From contig SFLE01000001.1 of NCBI GenBank assembly GCA_004553495.1, positions 1-64,000 of the forward strand: a stretch of DNA of 64,000 nt, written 5' to 3'. Below are positions 25,500-34,970 of the stretch, piece after piece (the stretch's first letter is position 1; each line of letters starts with the position of its first letter). The position numbers and the translations under genes are program-made. The notes under the pieces were generated by a model. That model was given only the letters and a program-made list of their open reading frames with translations, did not search any database and had not been told where the DNA came from. This DNA is from Clostridiales bacterium. Lineage in GTDB: Bacteria; Bacillota; Clostridia; Oscillospirales; Oscillospiraceae.

Positions 25500-25729
25500 T
25501 TCGTTTTCCTTTTTGTCCGCCGTTTGAGCGGACTTTTTTAAATTCACAATGCTTTTATATCACATTTTTTTGTCGTTTTCAACATTATTGTGTCAAGCGC
25601 GGTGGTGAGCACATATATGTTGTGTTTTTGCTGCGGCGTTTCATTTGACCGAAGGGGCTAATTGTGTTATTATTAGAATTAATGATAAATGTATTAATTT
25701 GTTAATTTGCCCTTTTCGGAGGTAACCAA
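25500..25729. promoter_or_regulatory. Divergent intergenic region before the GLUG/SLH gene
   Basis: AT-rich, no gene. It should contain back-to-back promoters for the binding-protein gene and the GLUG/SLH gene. A GTGTTATTATTAGAATTAATG stretch near 25663-25683 may include a -10 element for the plus-strand gene, but no clear -35 pair stands out. TCGGAGGTAACCAA gives the ribosome binding site at 25716-25729. Confidence 0.35.
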
Positions 25730-28700
25730 ATGAACACAGCACTGAAGAAAACCATAAGCCTTATGCTTGCCGCAGTGATGCTTCTCGGACTTGCTTACAT
25801 ACCGGCAGCCGAGGCAGTCGCGGAGGATGCCTGCGGCTATACGCCTAAAATGACGGCAACGCAGCTTTACGATTCCGGCGCGGATGCCGTTTCCGGCGAA
25901 AGCTACAGCATTTCGTCCGCCGCCGAGCTTATAAGCTTTGAGAAGTATGTCAATTCCGGCAAAAGCACCGCCGGTGCGACATTCTATCTTACAGGCGACA
26001 TCAAGCTCGACAAGGACGAGGTGTGGACGCCGATAGGCAGCAGCTCTCTTAACGCCTTCAAGGGCGTTTTCGACGGCTGCGGTTTCGCCGTTTTAAATCT
26101 CATAAACGCTTCAGCCGGAGACGGTTTTGCCCTTTTAGGCAATGTGAGCGGAGACGCTGTTGTCAAAAATCTCGGCGTTGAGGGTGAAATTAGCGGCGGC
26201 GACGGGCTCGGCGGCATAGTATACCGGCTCAGCGGCGCTTCGGTTCTAAACTGCTGGTCGGCTGTTGACATTACCGGCAGCGGCAATATCGGCGGCATTG
26301 CCGCTGAGGTCAGCGGCGGAAAAATCGAAAACTGCCTGAGCTACGGCTACATCAAGGGCGATAAGAACACCGGCGCTATAGCGGGCACGGTATCGGCGGG
26401 CGGTAAGATAGATTTCTGCTACTATGTCTATTACGGTGCGGACAAGTCCGTTGGCAGCACGGCGCTCGGCAGCTCCGCGAGCGTTTACCGCTTTGCAAGC
26501 AGCAGCACCGAGGTTCTCACCGAAAAGGCGCTCACCGTCGGAAAGGAAAAGACCGACGATCTTATAGTTCTGCTGAATGAATGGATCGACCAGAACAGCG
26601 GCTTTGGAAGCTTCCGCACATGGTTGTACGACACCTCGTCGCAGAGCGTCGGGCGTGTTGACGGAAGATACCCGAGCATGGAGTATCCCGGATACATTGC
26701 GCCCGTTGAGAGCATTTACACCGCAACGGCGAGCATGACCGCGCTGTATGAGTCCGAGAAAAACGGCGAGACCGGCGGGTTTTACAGCATATCCAGCGGC
26801 GACGAGCTCGTTTACTTCCGTAACTATGTTAATAACGGCTACGCCACCGAGGGAATAACCTTTTTCCTGACCGCGGATATAAACATGACCCGCATTTCGG
26901 CGATGACCACCGAGCAGACTTGGATACCCATAGGAAACAGCGACAAGACTCCGTTTAAGGGCGTTTTCGACGGTCAGGGCTATCTGCTTGCTGATAACTA
27001 CATAAACACCGGAAGCACTCAGGGGCTTTTCGGATATGTTGACGGTCAGGAAGCCGAGATAAAGAATGTCGCTGCAACAGGCATTATAACCGCAAGGGAC
27101 GATACCGGCGGCATCGTTGGCTATCTTGTAAATGGCAGCGTTGTAAACTGCTGGTTTGCCGGCGAGATCAACGCCTCGGACAGAGTGGGCAGCATCGTCG
27201 GCAAAGCCGATGCGGGCAGCATAATTAACTGCGTATCGTTCAAGGAGGTCACCGCAAAGTCGAAAGCCGGCGGCATAGTCGGCGCGACCTCCTCGGCGGT
27301 GAATGTAAAGTACTGCTACTACCCTGCCAACGCCAAATCCGGCTGCGGCGATAACAGCGCTACCCAGACGGCGGTAGTATCGTTCACAAACAGCTCCGAA
27401 GGATTTAAGCTCGACCGCTCGGTAACGGTCGGAAGCGCCTCGGGCATAATGCTTCTGAATGTGTTAAACCACTGGGTGACATACCTTGCGACAAACGACA
27501 GCTTCCGCTTCTGGAAATACGATTCCAGCGCGGCTGGTATAGCCCGCATACAGGGCGACCATCCGACGCAGCTCTTCCCCGGCGACGGTTCCGGCGTAAA
27601 GCGCGTTGACGAGCCGCGGGTGGATGTTGACGACACCAAAAATCCCTACGGCGTTATATACTCCGAGACCTCGACAATGACGGAGCTCTACGAGTCCGGC
27701 AAGGACGCGGTCCAGGGCGGGCATTACAGCATATCGAGCGGCAGTGAGCTCAAGATGCTTGCCGAGTTTGTAAACGGCGGCAAGGATACCGACGGCGTTA
27801 CCTTCTACCTCAAGGACGATGTTGACATTTCCATAAAGGCGCTCGGCAACTCCGGCGACGGATGGCAGCCGATAGGCAAGGATTTCAGCACGCTCGATCC
27901 CGCTACATTTAGATATATGTTCCGCGGCACCTTCGACGGCTGCGGCTACACGGTTTACGGTCTGTTTATGACCAACGAAAAGGGTGATAACCTCGGTCTG
28001 TTCGGCAGGGCCCGCGGCGCGACCATCAAAAACCTCGGTGTTGTCGGCGCTATGGTCGGCGAGTTTAACTGCGGCGGCATTGTCGGAAAGATAGACAACG
28101 GCGTTATCGAAAACTGCTGGGCTGCGGTGAGCATACAGTCAGAGTCCGAAACGGGCGGCATCGCAGGCAGGATAGACCACACAACGATAAGAAACTGCGT
28201 TTCCTACGGCTCTGTTTTGTGCTACGGCGGCGAGACCTGCGTTGCAGGCGGCATATTCGGCGACGATATGGGCAAATCGACAGTCGAGAACTGCTACTTC
28301 CTGAAGGACTCCGCAGGCGCGGGCTATAACACGCTCAGCAAGAGCAGCACCGCCGACATTATTACATTCGTCTACGGCTTTGAAAACGACGACTACTTCT
28401 GCACGCTCGAGCGCGCTACCGTTATAGACGATGTCACAACGACGAGCCTTCTCGACGCGCTCAATGCCTGGGTGCTGCTGCAGAACAACGCGCAGTATTC
28501 CGGATGGTATAACTCCAGCGTTATGATAGTTGCCGGCGACGGCAACAACCCCGGACATTATCCGCGCCTTATGGATCCCGAGACCGGAACCGACACGAAA
28601 AATGACGACTACAGCGGCGATTACACCGCAACCTCGTCCGTGAGCGCACTGTACAGCACACGCACCGACGGCATTGAGGGCGCGTTCTACAGCATAAACG

Positions 28701-31195
28701 GTCTTGACGACCTTGAAGCGCTCAGAGGCTATGTTAACGACGGATTTAAAACGAAAAACATAACTTTCTTCATGACCCGCGATGTTGACATGAGCGTAAA
28801 GTATTCCTCCGGTACCGGCAGGTCATGGGTTCCGATAGGCAATGTGAGCGAGCCGTTCAAGGGCATATTCGACGGTCAAGGCTACACGGTAAAGTACCTG
28901 TACATAAACACCTCCGACGATGACCAGGGTCTGTTCGGTCACGCCAGTGACGGTGCGCTCATCAAAAACCTCGGCATCTGCGGCATAGTTCGCGGCAGCA
29001 CGAACGCGGGCGGCATAGTCGGCGACTTTAACTTCTCAACGCTTGCAAACTGCTGGTCGAGCTGTGAGGTAACGGCGCTGAGCAATAACGCCGGCGGTCT
29101 TGTCGGCGGCGCGAACATGGGCAGCATAATAAACTGCACGAACTACGGCGCCGTAGTCAACGCCAACGAATACGGTGCGATCGCCGGATACGCCTTCGGC
29201 ACCACAATAAAATACTGCTACTACCTGTACGGCACCTGCCAGCAGGCATACGGCGCCGCATCAACGCCCGTAGTCAGCAATGTTCAGTACTTTAACGGAA
29301 CGAGCGCAGCGTGCATTCTCCACGAGAGTGTCAGCGTTGAGGGGACATCTACCCGCAATGCGCTCAGTGCGCTCAAGCTCTATGTCGATGCTCACCCCGA
29401 GACGAACTACTGCTACTGGGCTATCGGCAACACTGCGGAATACGCCAAGATGGGCGTTACCTTCTTCCCCGTTCTGATCTCGGCGTCGAACACCATGGGT
29501 GAAAACGATTACAGAAAGGTGCAGGCTTACTTTAACGGGCAGGAGTACTACTCGCTCGTTAAGGCGGTAAACGCCGCAAACGACTCGGAAAACGGCGGCG
29601 ATGTAACGCTTGCGACAAATGTCGTTCTGACCAAAAACGAGGCTATTACCCTTGACGATAATGTCAGGATACTCACCGGCGACTACTCACTCGTTATAAA
29701 GTCTCCCGTAAAGGTATTCAGCATGCAGCAGCTCATAGGAATGTTCATCGTTAAAGAGTGCGGCAGCATATCCGTTTGGGACGGCAGCGCGTACAAGCTG
29801 TTTATATACGCCGACAAGGATGCGGACATGAGCTGCGGAAGTGAGTTTTACGGCACCCAGAGCCTCACCTTCTTCTCCGGCGAGGTCGAAAACGGTGGAA
29901 AAGACGCTTATAACCTAACTCTGCGCGACGGTGAATTCATAGTTAACTCCACGCTTGACAGCGGAAATCCGCACAAGATACCGGCAGGAAGCACCATAAC
30001 GATAGAAAAGCGCGGAACGCTTAATGTTTCCGCAAACGCGAGGATACGCACGACCGGCGGGGCAACCATCGTAAATAACGGCACCGTTAAAATAGGCAAC
30101 GCAACGCTCGACCTCAACGGCGGTTCGCTCATGAAGGGCGTTTTTGAGGACGACGGCGGCACGGTATCGCTTCCGTTTGTATACAAGGACGGATATATCC
30201 TGCTCGGCTGGAACGACGGTAAGTCAAGCACAAATTATCCCGCCGGCAGCAAGGTAGATGTCAAGACCGCGACTACGCTCACGGCGAAATGGAAGCTCGG
30301 TCAGGGCACCGACCCATACCCCGGTGACGACGCCTATGACGATGTTGACGAGCCGGTATACAACATTCCGATAAACATTATCCAGTCCGCCGGCGGCACG
30401 ATAAGTCCTGAGAGCATGAAGGCTGCAAAGGGCGAAAACCTCAGCTTCAGCGTAAGCTCCGCGAGCGGGTATTACACCAAGAACACGCTCGTTGACGGCA
30501 GCAAGGTCACTCTTGACGGCGGCAGCTACACATTTGTAAGCATAAGCAGCGAGCACAGCATGATAGCGCTGTTTGCGCCGGTAACGAACGACGCATTCTA
30601 CAACTGGGTCTCCCCGTTTGAGGATGTAAAGTCCGACGACTGGTTCTACGACAATGTGCGCTACTGCGTTTCCGCAGGACTGTTTAACGGCACCTCCGCG
30701 ACCACCTTCTCCCCCGACCTGCCCATGACGCGCGAGATGTTCATAACCGTTTTGTGGCGTCTGTCAGGCTCGCCGACCGTGCCCGGAAGCGGCAGCAGCT
30801 TTACGGATGTTTCCTCCTCGAGCTACGCTTATGAGGCGATACGCTGGGGCAGCTACTTCGGAATAGTAAACGGCATGTCAACAACGCAGTTCGGCTACGG
30901 CTACTCGATAACCCGCGAGCAGCTCGTTACATTCCTGTTCCGCTATGCCAAGGGCTATGCCGGAGACAATGTTTCGCTGTACGATAATACGAACATACTC
31001 GGCTACTCCGATGTGCTCGAGATCTCCCGCGGCATGACGCAGCCGTTCCAGTGGGCTATAGGCGCGGGGCTCGTAAACGGCGCTACCGACACTACCCTCG
31101 ACCCCAAGGGCACGGCAAGCAGGGCGATGGTCGCGGCTGTACTGTCCCGCTACTGCAACAAATTTGTTAACACAGTCCCCGTTTTCAGCACTTGA
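25730..31195 (+). CDS. Giant secreted GLUG-module / SLH surface protein
   Basis: 1821 residues. Signal peptide 1 to about 33. Four modules of roughly 295-320 residues begin at DNA positions near 25850, 26733, 27671 and 28633; each opens with a Thr/Ser-rich TELYESG-like phrase and YSISSGDEL, continues with WxPIG and FKGxFDGQGY, and contains GLUG-type turns (GGIVGYLVNGSVVNCW). These probably form beta-helices. An adhesin-like beta region, an InlB-type unit (GYILLGWNDGKS) and three SLH domains at the C-terminus (about 1630-1815) follow. Predicted to be bound to the cell wall; ligand unknown. A separate ECF sigma/anti-sigma pair converges from downstream. Confidence 0.85.
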   Translation: MNTALKKTISLMLAAVMLLGLAYIPAAEAVAEDACGYTPKMTATQLYDSGADAVSGESYSISSAAELISFEKYVNSGKSTAGATFYLTGDIKLDKDEVWTPIGSSSLNAFKGVFDGCGFAVLNLINASAGDGFALLGNVSGDAVVKNLGVEGEISGGDGLGGIVYRLSGASVLNCWSAVDITGSGNIGGIAAEVSGGKIENCLSYGYIKGDKNTGAIAGTVSAGGKIDFCYYVYYGADKSVGSTALGSSASVYRFASSSTEVLTEKALTVGKEKTDDLIVLLNEWIDQNSGFGSFRTWLYDTSSQSVGRVDGRYPSMEYPGYIAPVESIYTATASMTALYESEKNGETGGFYSISSGDELVYFRNYVNNGYATEGITFFLTADINMTRISAMTTEQTWIPIGNSDKTPFKGVFDGQGYLLADNYINTGSTQGLFGYVDGQEAEIKNVAATGIITARDDTGGIVGYLVNGSVVNCWFAGEINASDRVGSIVGKADAGSIINCVSFKEVTAKSKAGGIVGATSSAVNVKYCYYPANAKSGCGDNSATQTAVVSFTNSSEGFKLDRSVTVGSASGIMLLNVLNHWVTYLATNDSFRFWKYDSSAAGIARIQGDHPTQLFPGDGSGVKRVDEPRVDVDDTKNPYGVIYSETSTMTELYESGKDAVQGGHYSISSGSELKMLAEFVNGGKDTDGVTFYLKDDVDISIKALGNSGDGWQPIGKDFSTLDPATFRYMFRGTFDGCGYTVYGLFMTNEKGDNLGLFGRARGATIKNLGVVGAMVGEFNCGGIVGKIDNGVIENCWAAVSIQSESETGGIAGRIDHTTIRNCVSYGSVLCYGGETCVAGGIFGDDMGKSTVENCYFLKDSAGAGYNTLSKSSTADIITFVYGFENDDYFCTLERATVIDDVTTTSLLDALNAWVLLQNNAQYSGWYNSSVMIVAGDGNNPGHYPRLMDPETGTDTKNDDYSGDYTATSSVSALYSTRTDGIEGAFYSINGLDDLEALRGYVNDGFKTKNITFFMTRDVDMSVKYSSGTGRSWVPIGNVSEPFKGIFDGQGYTVKYLYINTSDDDQGLFGHASDGALIKNLGICGIVRGSTNAGGIVGDFNFSTLANCWSSCEVTALSNNAGGLVGGANMGSIINCTNYGAVVNANEYGAIAGYAFGTTIKYCYYLYGTCQQAYGAASTPVVSNVQYFNGTSAACILHESVSVEGTSTRNALSALKLYVDAHPETNYCYWAIGNTAEYAKMGVTFFPVLISASNTMGENDYRKVQAYFNGQEYYSLVKAVNAANDSENGGDVTLATNVVLTKNEAITLDDNVRILTGDYSLVIKSPVKVFSMQQLIGMFIVKECGSISVWDGSAYKLFIYADKDADMSCGSEFYGTQSLTFFSGEVENGGKDAYNLTLRDGEFIVNSTLDSGNPHKIPAGSTITIEKRGTLNVSANARIRTTGGATIVNNGTVKIGNATLDLNGGSLMKGVFEDDGGTVSLPFVYKDGYILLGWNDGKSSTNYPAGSKVDVKTATTLTAKWKLGQGTDPYPGDDAYDDVDEPVYNIPINIIQSAGGTISPESMKAAKGENLSFSVSSASGYYTKNTLVDGSKVTLDGGSYTFVSISSEHSMIALFAPVTNDAFYNWVSPFEDVKSDDWFYDNVRYCVSAGLFNGTSATTFSPDLPMTREMFITVLWRLSGSPTVPGSGSSFTDVSSSSYAYEAIRWGSYFGIVNGMSTTQFGYGYSITREQLVTFLFRYAKGYAGDNVSLYDNTNILGYSDVLEISRGMTQPFQWAIGAGLVNGATDTTLDPKGTASRAMVAAVLSRYCNKFVNTVPVFST
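25850..29500 (+). repeat. Four tandem coding modules in the GLUG/SLH gene
   Basis: Module starts are near 25850, 26733, 27671 and 28633, giving spacings of about 883, 938 and 962 bases. The modules are recognisably related in protein sequence but diverged in DNA, unlike the near-identical repeats in the vWA/SLH gene. Confidence 0.75.
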
Positions 31196-31202
31196 AAACT
31201 CA

Positions 31203-31237
31203 ACCCCCTATAGGAATCATCCTGTAGGGGGTTTATT
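31203..31237 (+). terminator. Terminator of the GLUG/SLH gene
   Basis: CCCCCTATAGG and CCTGTAGGGGG pair around AATCAT and are followed by TTTATT, directly after the stop codon. Confidence 0.75.
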
Positions 31238-31265
31238 AAATATTATTCGGATATAGCAAAGCATC

Positions 31266-31291
31266 AGGAGCTCTCACTCCTGATGCTTCGT
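31266..31291 (-). terminator. Possible terminator of the anti-sigma gene
   Basis: GCATCAGGAG and CTCCTGATGC form a perfect stem around CTCTCA. On the minus strand it is followed by a weak T-rich tail, so termination efficiency is uncertain. Confidence 0.5.
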
Positions 31292-31316
31292 CATATGTGG
31301 GCTTTATATTCGGAGG

Positions 31317-32429
31317 TCACGCCGCAAGCTCATTGTAAATATGCTTTACGACCTTTCCTATCTCGCTTTGGCTCAGCCAGTCGCTCGTGCTCTGACCGAT
31401 GTTTATTATCGCGCCGTGGTTGCCGATATTCTTCGTAAGGCTCTCCGCAAGCACCGCCCAGAACTTGTGCCCGTCCTCGGTGCTGCTTTCAACGATGTTG
31501 AATGCATAGCCGATGCGCTTTGCTATATCGCCGGTGCTGTAGTACTCGCTGAGCTTATCGTAGAAATCGCTGATGGCGCTGGTGAAGCTTATAAGCTCAT
31601 CGCCGCTCAGCTCATTAAGGTTGAGCTTTGCCTCGCAGTCCTTGGGAACGACTCCGGCGACATCGCCGATGCGCTCGATGCCCTCGGGCAGACCGACATA
31701 CTCAAACAGCTGGTTCAGAAGCTGGACATTATTCTCTACGAGAGTTTCAAAGCTGTAATCCGAGTGCTCGGCTATAAACTTGTTTATCATATCTACTCGG
31801 CCTTCGGACACCCCGTATTTTTCGCCGGATGCCGCGGCATCGGCATTGTGGGTTATCACCTGACTGAGTATCGAGAACGCATAATCGACCGTTTTGCCGA
31901 CATTTTCGACCGCTTCAATAGAGGTCTGCAATATCTCGGAAGCCATATTCTCATCGGGCGCGGAAACGCTGACGAGTATCGAATTTTTAAGCTCGGTCAG
32001 ATACTGCGTTTCCTGAAGCTTTGTGACTATATCGGTGACAGCCTCGGAATAATCCTTTCCGTTGAGCTCAAGTCCCTCGAGCACTGTCTGCGACTCTTCG
32101 TTGAGCCCTTTTACCGCAACGACGACATTTCGGTCGTTTACCTCAACGCAGATGCTCGGGTTTACATCGAGCATGATAACGCTATTCTGCGCCATTGCCA
32201 CCGTTTTCGTGCCGCCGGACAGCTCCATGGAACCGGTATCGACCTTAGCACCGCTGTTCGCCATGACCGCAGTACCGAGAATTATCACCGCAAGGCTTGC
32301 GGCAATGGACGCTATTGTCCTGCGCGAGTCCGCGGCTCTCCTCGCCGAGCGCGGAGTCTCGACCATTATCTCTTCAATATACTCTTCTTTGACTGATCCG
32401 ATATAACGGAGGAGTTCTTCACTTCTCAA
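31317..32429 (-). CDS. RsgI-like transmembrane anti-sigma factor
   Basis: 370 residues. A short cytoplasmic part is followed by one membrane helix (IASIAASLAVIILGTAVMA, about 41-59). After it comes the conserved RsgI-type segment VIMLDVNPSICVEVNDRNVVVAVKGLNE and a long C-terminal helical domain that I do not recognise. The gene starts with TTG overlapping the sigma-factor stop, so the two are co-translated. In Bacillus and Clostridium, RsgI proteins hold SigI until an external signal arrives; here the partner is an ECF-type sigma factor. The C-terminal domain probably carries the sensing function. Confidence 0.72.
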   Translation of the reverse strand: MRSEELLRYIGSVKEEYIEEIMVETPRSARRAADSRRTIASIAASLAVIILGTAVMANSGAKVDTGSMELSGGTKTVAMAQNSVIMLDVNPSICVEVNDRNVVVAVKGLNEESQTVLEGLELNGKDYSEAVTDIVTKLQETQYLTELKNSILVSVSAPDENMASEILQTSIEAVENVGKTVDYAFSILSQVITHNADAAASGEKYGVSEGRVDMINKFIAEHSDYSFETLVENNVQLLNQLFEYVGLPEGIERIGDVAGVVPKDCEAKLNLNELSGDELISFTSAISDFYDKLSEYYSTGDIAKRIGYAFNIVESSTEDGHKFWAVLAESLTKNIGNHGAIINIGQSTSDWLSQSEIGKVVKHIYNELAA

Positions 32430-32986
32430 AGAGATATTCCTTCTTTCATAAAATGTTTCTTCAGCCTGCCGCGCAGCCTGAAAAGCATTGTTGTTGTTTT
32501 TGAAACGGATATATTATACCTGTCGGCGACATCGGCGATGGGCTCCATCATCCAGTACCGACGCATGAACACGCCGCGCTCGACCTGATTGAGAGTTGCC
32601 AGAAACGAGTTTATCGCCTCGGTTATCTCAGCCGAGTCCTGCCTTCTTGCAAGCTCGTCGGCTCCGGAAACGCACTCGGCAAGTTCATCGAGCAATACCG
32701 GCACCTCACCGTTTCCGCGCTTGTCACTGTTTTTATGCCTGAGCTTATCGAGCGCGAGGTTGCGCGTTATCTTACCGACATATGATGACAGCGACTCCGG
32801 CTCGTTCGGAGGTATGCTGCCCCAAACGCGCATATACGCATCATTCACGCACTCCTCGCTGTCCTCCGTATTTCCGAGGACATTGAAGGCAACTCTGTGA
32901 CAATAGCGGCCATATTTAATATCTGTCTGCAATATGGCTTCTTCCGATCGCTCAAGAAAAAGCTCTACAATACGCCGATCGTCCAA
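32426..32986 (-). CDS. ECF-type RNA polymerase sigma factor
   Basis: 186 residues. Region 2 includes YRVAFNVLGNTEDSEECVNDAYMRVW-like sequence (about residues 28-55) and region 4 ends with a helix-turn-helix (IADVADRYNISVSKTTTMLFRLRGRLKKH). Start codon is TTG, after AGGAG. It is followed without a gap by the RsgI-like anti-sigma gene, so this is a regulated sigma/anti-sigma pair. Targets are not obvious; the neighbouring SLH protein gene is a candidate. Confidence 0.9.
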   Translation of the reverse strand: MDDRRIVELFLERSEEAILQTDIKYGRYCHRVAFNVLGNTEDSEECVNDAYMRVWGSIPPNEPESLSSYVGKITRNLALDKLRHKNSDKRGNGEVPVLLDELAECVSGADELARRQDSAEITEAINSFLATLNQVERGVFMRRYWMMEPIADVADRYNISVSKTTTMLFRLRGRLKKHFMKEGISL

Positions 32987-33205
32987 AACTTTCTCCTAAC
33001 TTCTAATAATAGAGACGGAATATATCATTAAGTATCACATTTTTTCTTCAAAAAGACAAGAATAATTTTTCACGGCCATTTCTTTTTCGTTTTATCCAAC
33101 GGTTTTGAAACTTTTTGTTGTTGTCCGGACAATGCTGATATGCTATATTAGGTAATATAATTTTGCGGCGGATTTTTCCGCACCGCAGCGAAAGAGGTAA
33201 ACATT
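32987..33205. promoter_or_regulatory. Divergent region between the sigma-factor gene and cdsA
   Basis: 219 bases without a gene, AT-rich in its first half. For cdsA a TTGTCC (33121-33126) and TATATT (33144-33149) pair has 17-base spacing. No duplicate promoter motif that would mark ECF autoregulation could be identified by eye. Confidence 0.45.
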
Positions 33206-34009
33206 TTGAAAACACGAGTTATTTCGGCAACGGTACTTATAATACTTGTAGTTGCCTGTTTTGCATTAGGTCCCGTTACGAGAGTGCTGTTTCTGCTCGC
33301 AGCCACCGTTATGGCGATATGGGAGACCTGCCGCGCCATTGGCTGCAAGGATGTGCACTGTGTGCCGTGGCTTCTGTATATCTATGCCGTGGGCACCGTG
33401 GCGGCCATCTGGTTTAAAGCCGATGCGCTCGTCTACGAGGCGTCCTTCTTTGTCACGGTCTTTGCCGCGATGACCGCCGGTATAGTTTCCAAAAAGGTAC
33501 GCGCTCCCGGCGCTCTGGCGACGCTCGGCGTTCTCGCCTACCCTGTTACTCCGTTTATGATAGTGTGCAAGCTCGCGCTTATGGACAGCAGGGTATGGAT
33601 CCCCGTGTTTGCCATAGCCTGCATCTCGACATGGGTGTGCGACAGCTTTGCGCTGTTTGGAGGAAAGCGCTTCGGCAAGCATAAGCTCGCTCCCGAGGTG
33701 AGCCCGCACAAGACAGTTGAGGGCACTGTTTGCGGCGCGATAAGCGCGGTGGTCGCCGGAGTTATACTTTTCTTTGTGCTGAAGCAGTGGTTCAGTGTCA
33801 ATCTGCTCGGCTGCACGCTTACGGCGCTTATCTGTTCGAGCTTCGGTCAGATCGGCGACCTTGCCGCCTCGCTCATAAAGCGCATGGCCGGTATGAAGGA
33901 CTACAGCAATCTCATCCCCGGTCACGGCGGTGTTATGGACAGAGTTGACAGTCTGCTGTTTTCCATCCCCTCGGCATATTTCTGCCTGCTCGTTGCAGGA
34001 ATTATTTAA
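33206..34009 (+). CDS. cdsA: Phosphatidate cytidylyltransferase
   Basis: 267 residues, seven or eight membrane helices. It makes CDP-diacylglycerol from phosphatidate and CTP. The family signature near the C-terminus is clear: LIPGHGGVMDRVDSLLFSIP. Start codon is TTG after AGAGGT. Usually cdsA stands next to uppS and dxr; here it heads a plus-strand group with a lipid-kinase gene, also acting on phosphatidate/diacylglycerol. Confidence 0.93.
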   Translation: MKTRVISATVLIILVVACFALGPVTRVLFLLAATVMAIWETCRAIGCKDVHCVPWLLYIYAVGTVAAIWFKADALVYEASFFVTVFAAMTAGIVSKKVRAPGALATLGVLAYPVTPFMIVCKLALMDSRVWIPVFAIACISTWVCDSFALFGGKRFGKHKLAPEVSPHKTVEGTVCGAISAVVAGVILFFVLKQWFSVNLLGCTLTALICSSFGQIGDLAASLIKRMAGMKDYSNLIPGHGGVMDRVDSLLFSIPSAYFCLLVAGII

Positions 34010-34030
34010 AGCTTTCGGAGTATAGCTATA

Positions 34031-34930
34031 ATGAAGACCTTTTCCCAACTAAAGAGATTGATGCTCATAATCAATCCTGTTTCCGGCAGACGCACATCTC
34101 TCCGCTTTCTGCCCGATATAATCAATATATTCGCTCAGAAGGATTACGCCGTTACGGTGTTTCCCACGGCAAAGCGCGGCGACGCCACCGATTTTGCACG
34201 GTACTACGGCAGTGAATTTGACCTTATCGTCTGCATCGGCGGCGACGGTACCTTAAACGAGGTCATAACCGGCATAGTTAACGGCGGATGCCAAACCCCG
34301 CTCGGCTACATTCCCTCGGGCAGCACGAACGACTTTGCCGCGTGCCACGGCATATCCTCAGATATGCTCACGGCGGCTCACGATATAGTATCCGGCAAGC
34401 CCAAGAGCATAGACATCGGCAAGTTCGGAGACCAGTACTTTTCCTATGTTGCGGCGTTCGGCGCATTCTCGTGGCTTTCGTACACAACGCCGCAGAACCT
34501 CAAAAACGCGCTCGGTCACACGGCATATCTGCTCGACGCGGTGAAGGATCTGCCCAAGATAAAGGCGCATCATCTGCGGCTTGACTTCGGCGATTTCTCC
34601 TGCGAGGGCGACTACATTTTCGGGGCTGTGTGCAACTCCACCTCCGTTGCCGGCACGATAACGCTGCCGAAAACGGTTGTTGATACCGACGACGGAAAGT
34701 TTGAGGTGCTGCTCGTTCACGAGCCTCGTACCATAATTGATTTTCAGGGCATAATCCTCGGTGTTCTCACACAGGACTACTCCTCCCCGTTCCTCGACTT
34801 CTTCCAGGCAAGCGAGCTGAAGATCACAGCTCCCAAAAAGCTCGACTGGTCGCTCGACGGCGAGCGCGGCAGCGGCGCAGAGAGTCACAAGATCGAAAAT
34901 CTTCCCGGCAGACTTACCCTTATATGTTGA
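34031..34930 (+). CDS. Diacylglycerol kinase-family lipid kinase
   Basis: 299 residues. DAGK catalytic domain with the nucleotide-binding motif CIGGDGTLNEVITGI (about residues 62-76) and GYIPSGSTNDFA. The YegS/DgkB family phosphorylates diacylglycerol or related lipids. It follows cdsA by 21 bases; the pair can return diacylglycerol to CDP-diacylglycerol through phosphatidate. The precise lipid substrate is not determined by the sequence. Confidence 0.88.
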   Translation: MKTFSQLKRLMLIINPVSGRRTSLRFLPDIINIFAQKDYAVTVFPTAKRGDATDFARYYGSEFDLIVCIGGDGTLNEVITGIVNGGCQTPLGYIPSGSTNDFAACHGISSDMLTAAHDIVSGKPKSIDIGKFGDQYFSYVAAFGAFSWLSYTTPQNLKNALGHTAYLLDAVKDLPKIKAHHLRLDFGDFSCEGDYIFGAVCNSTSVAGTITLPKTVVDTDDGKFEVLLVHEPRTIIDFQGIILGVLTQDYSSPFLDFFQASELKITAPKKLDWSLDGERGSGAESHKIENLPGRLTLIC

Positions 34931-34970
34931 ACGATTACCGTCCTTTCGGGCGGTAATTTGTTGAGGTGCT

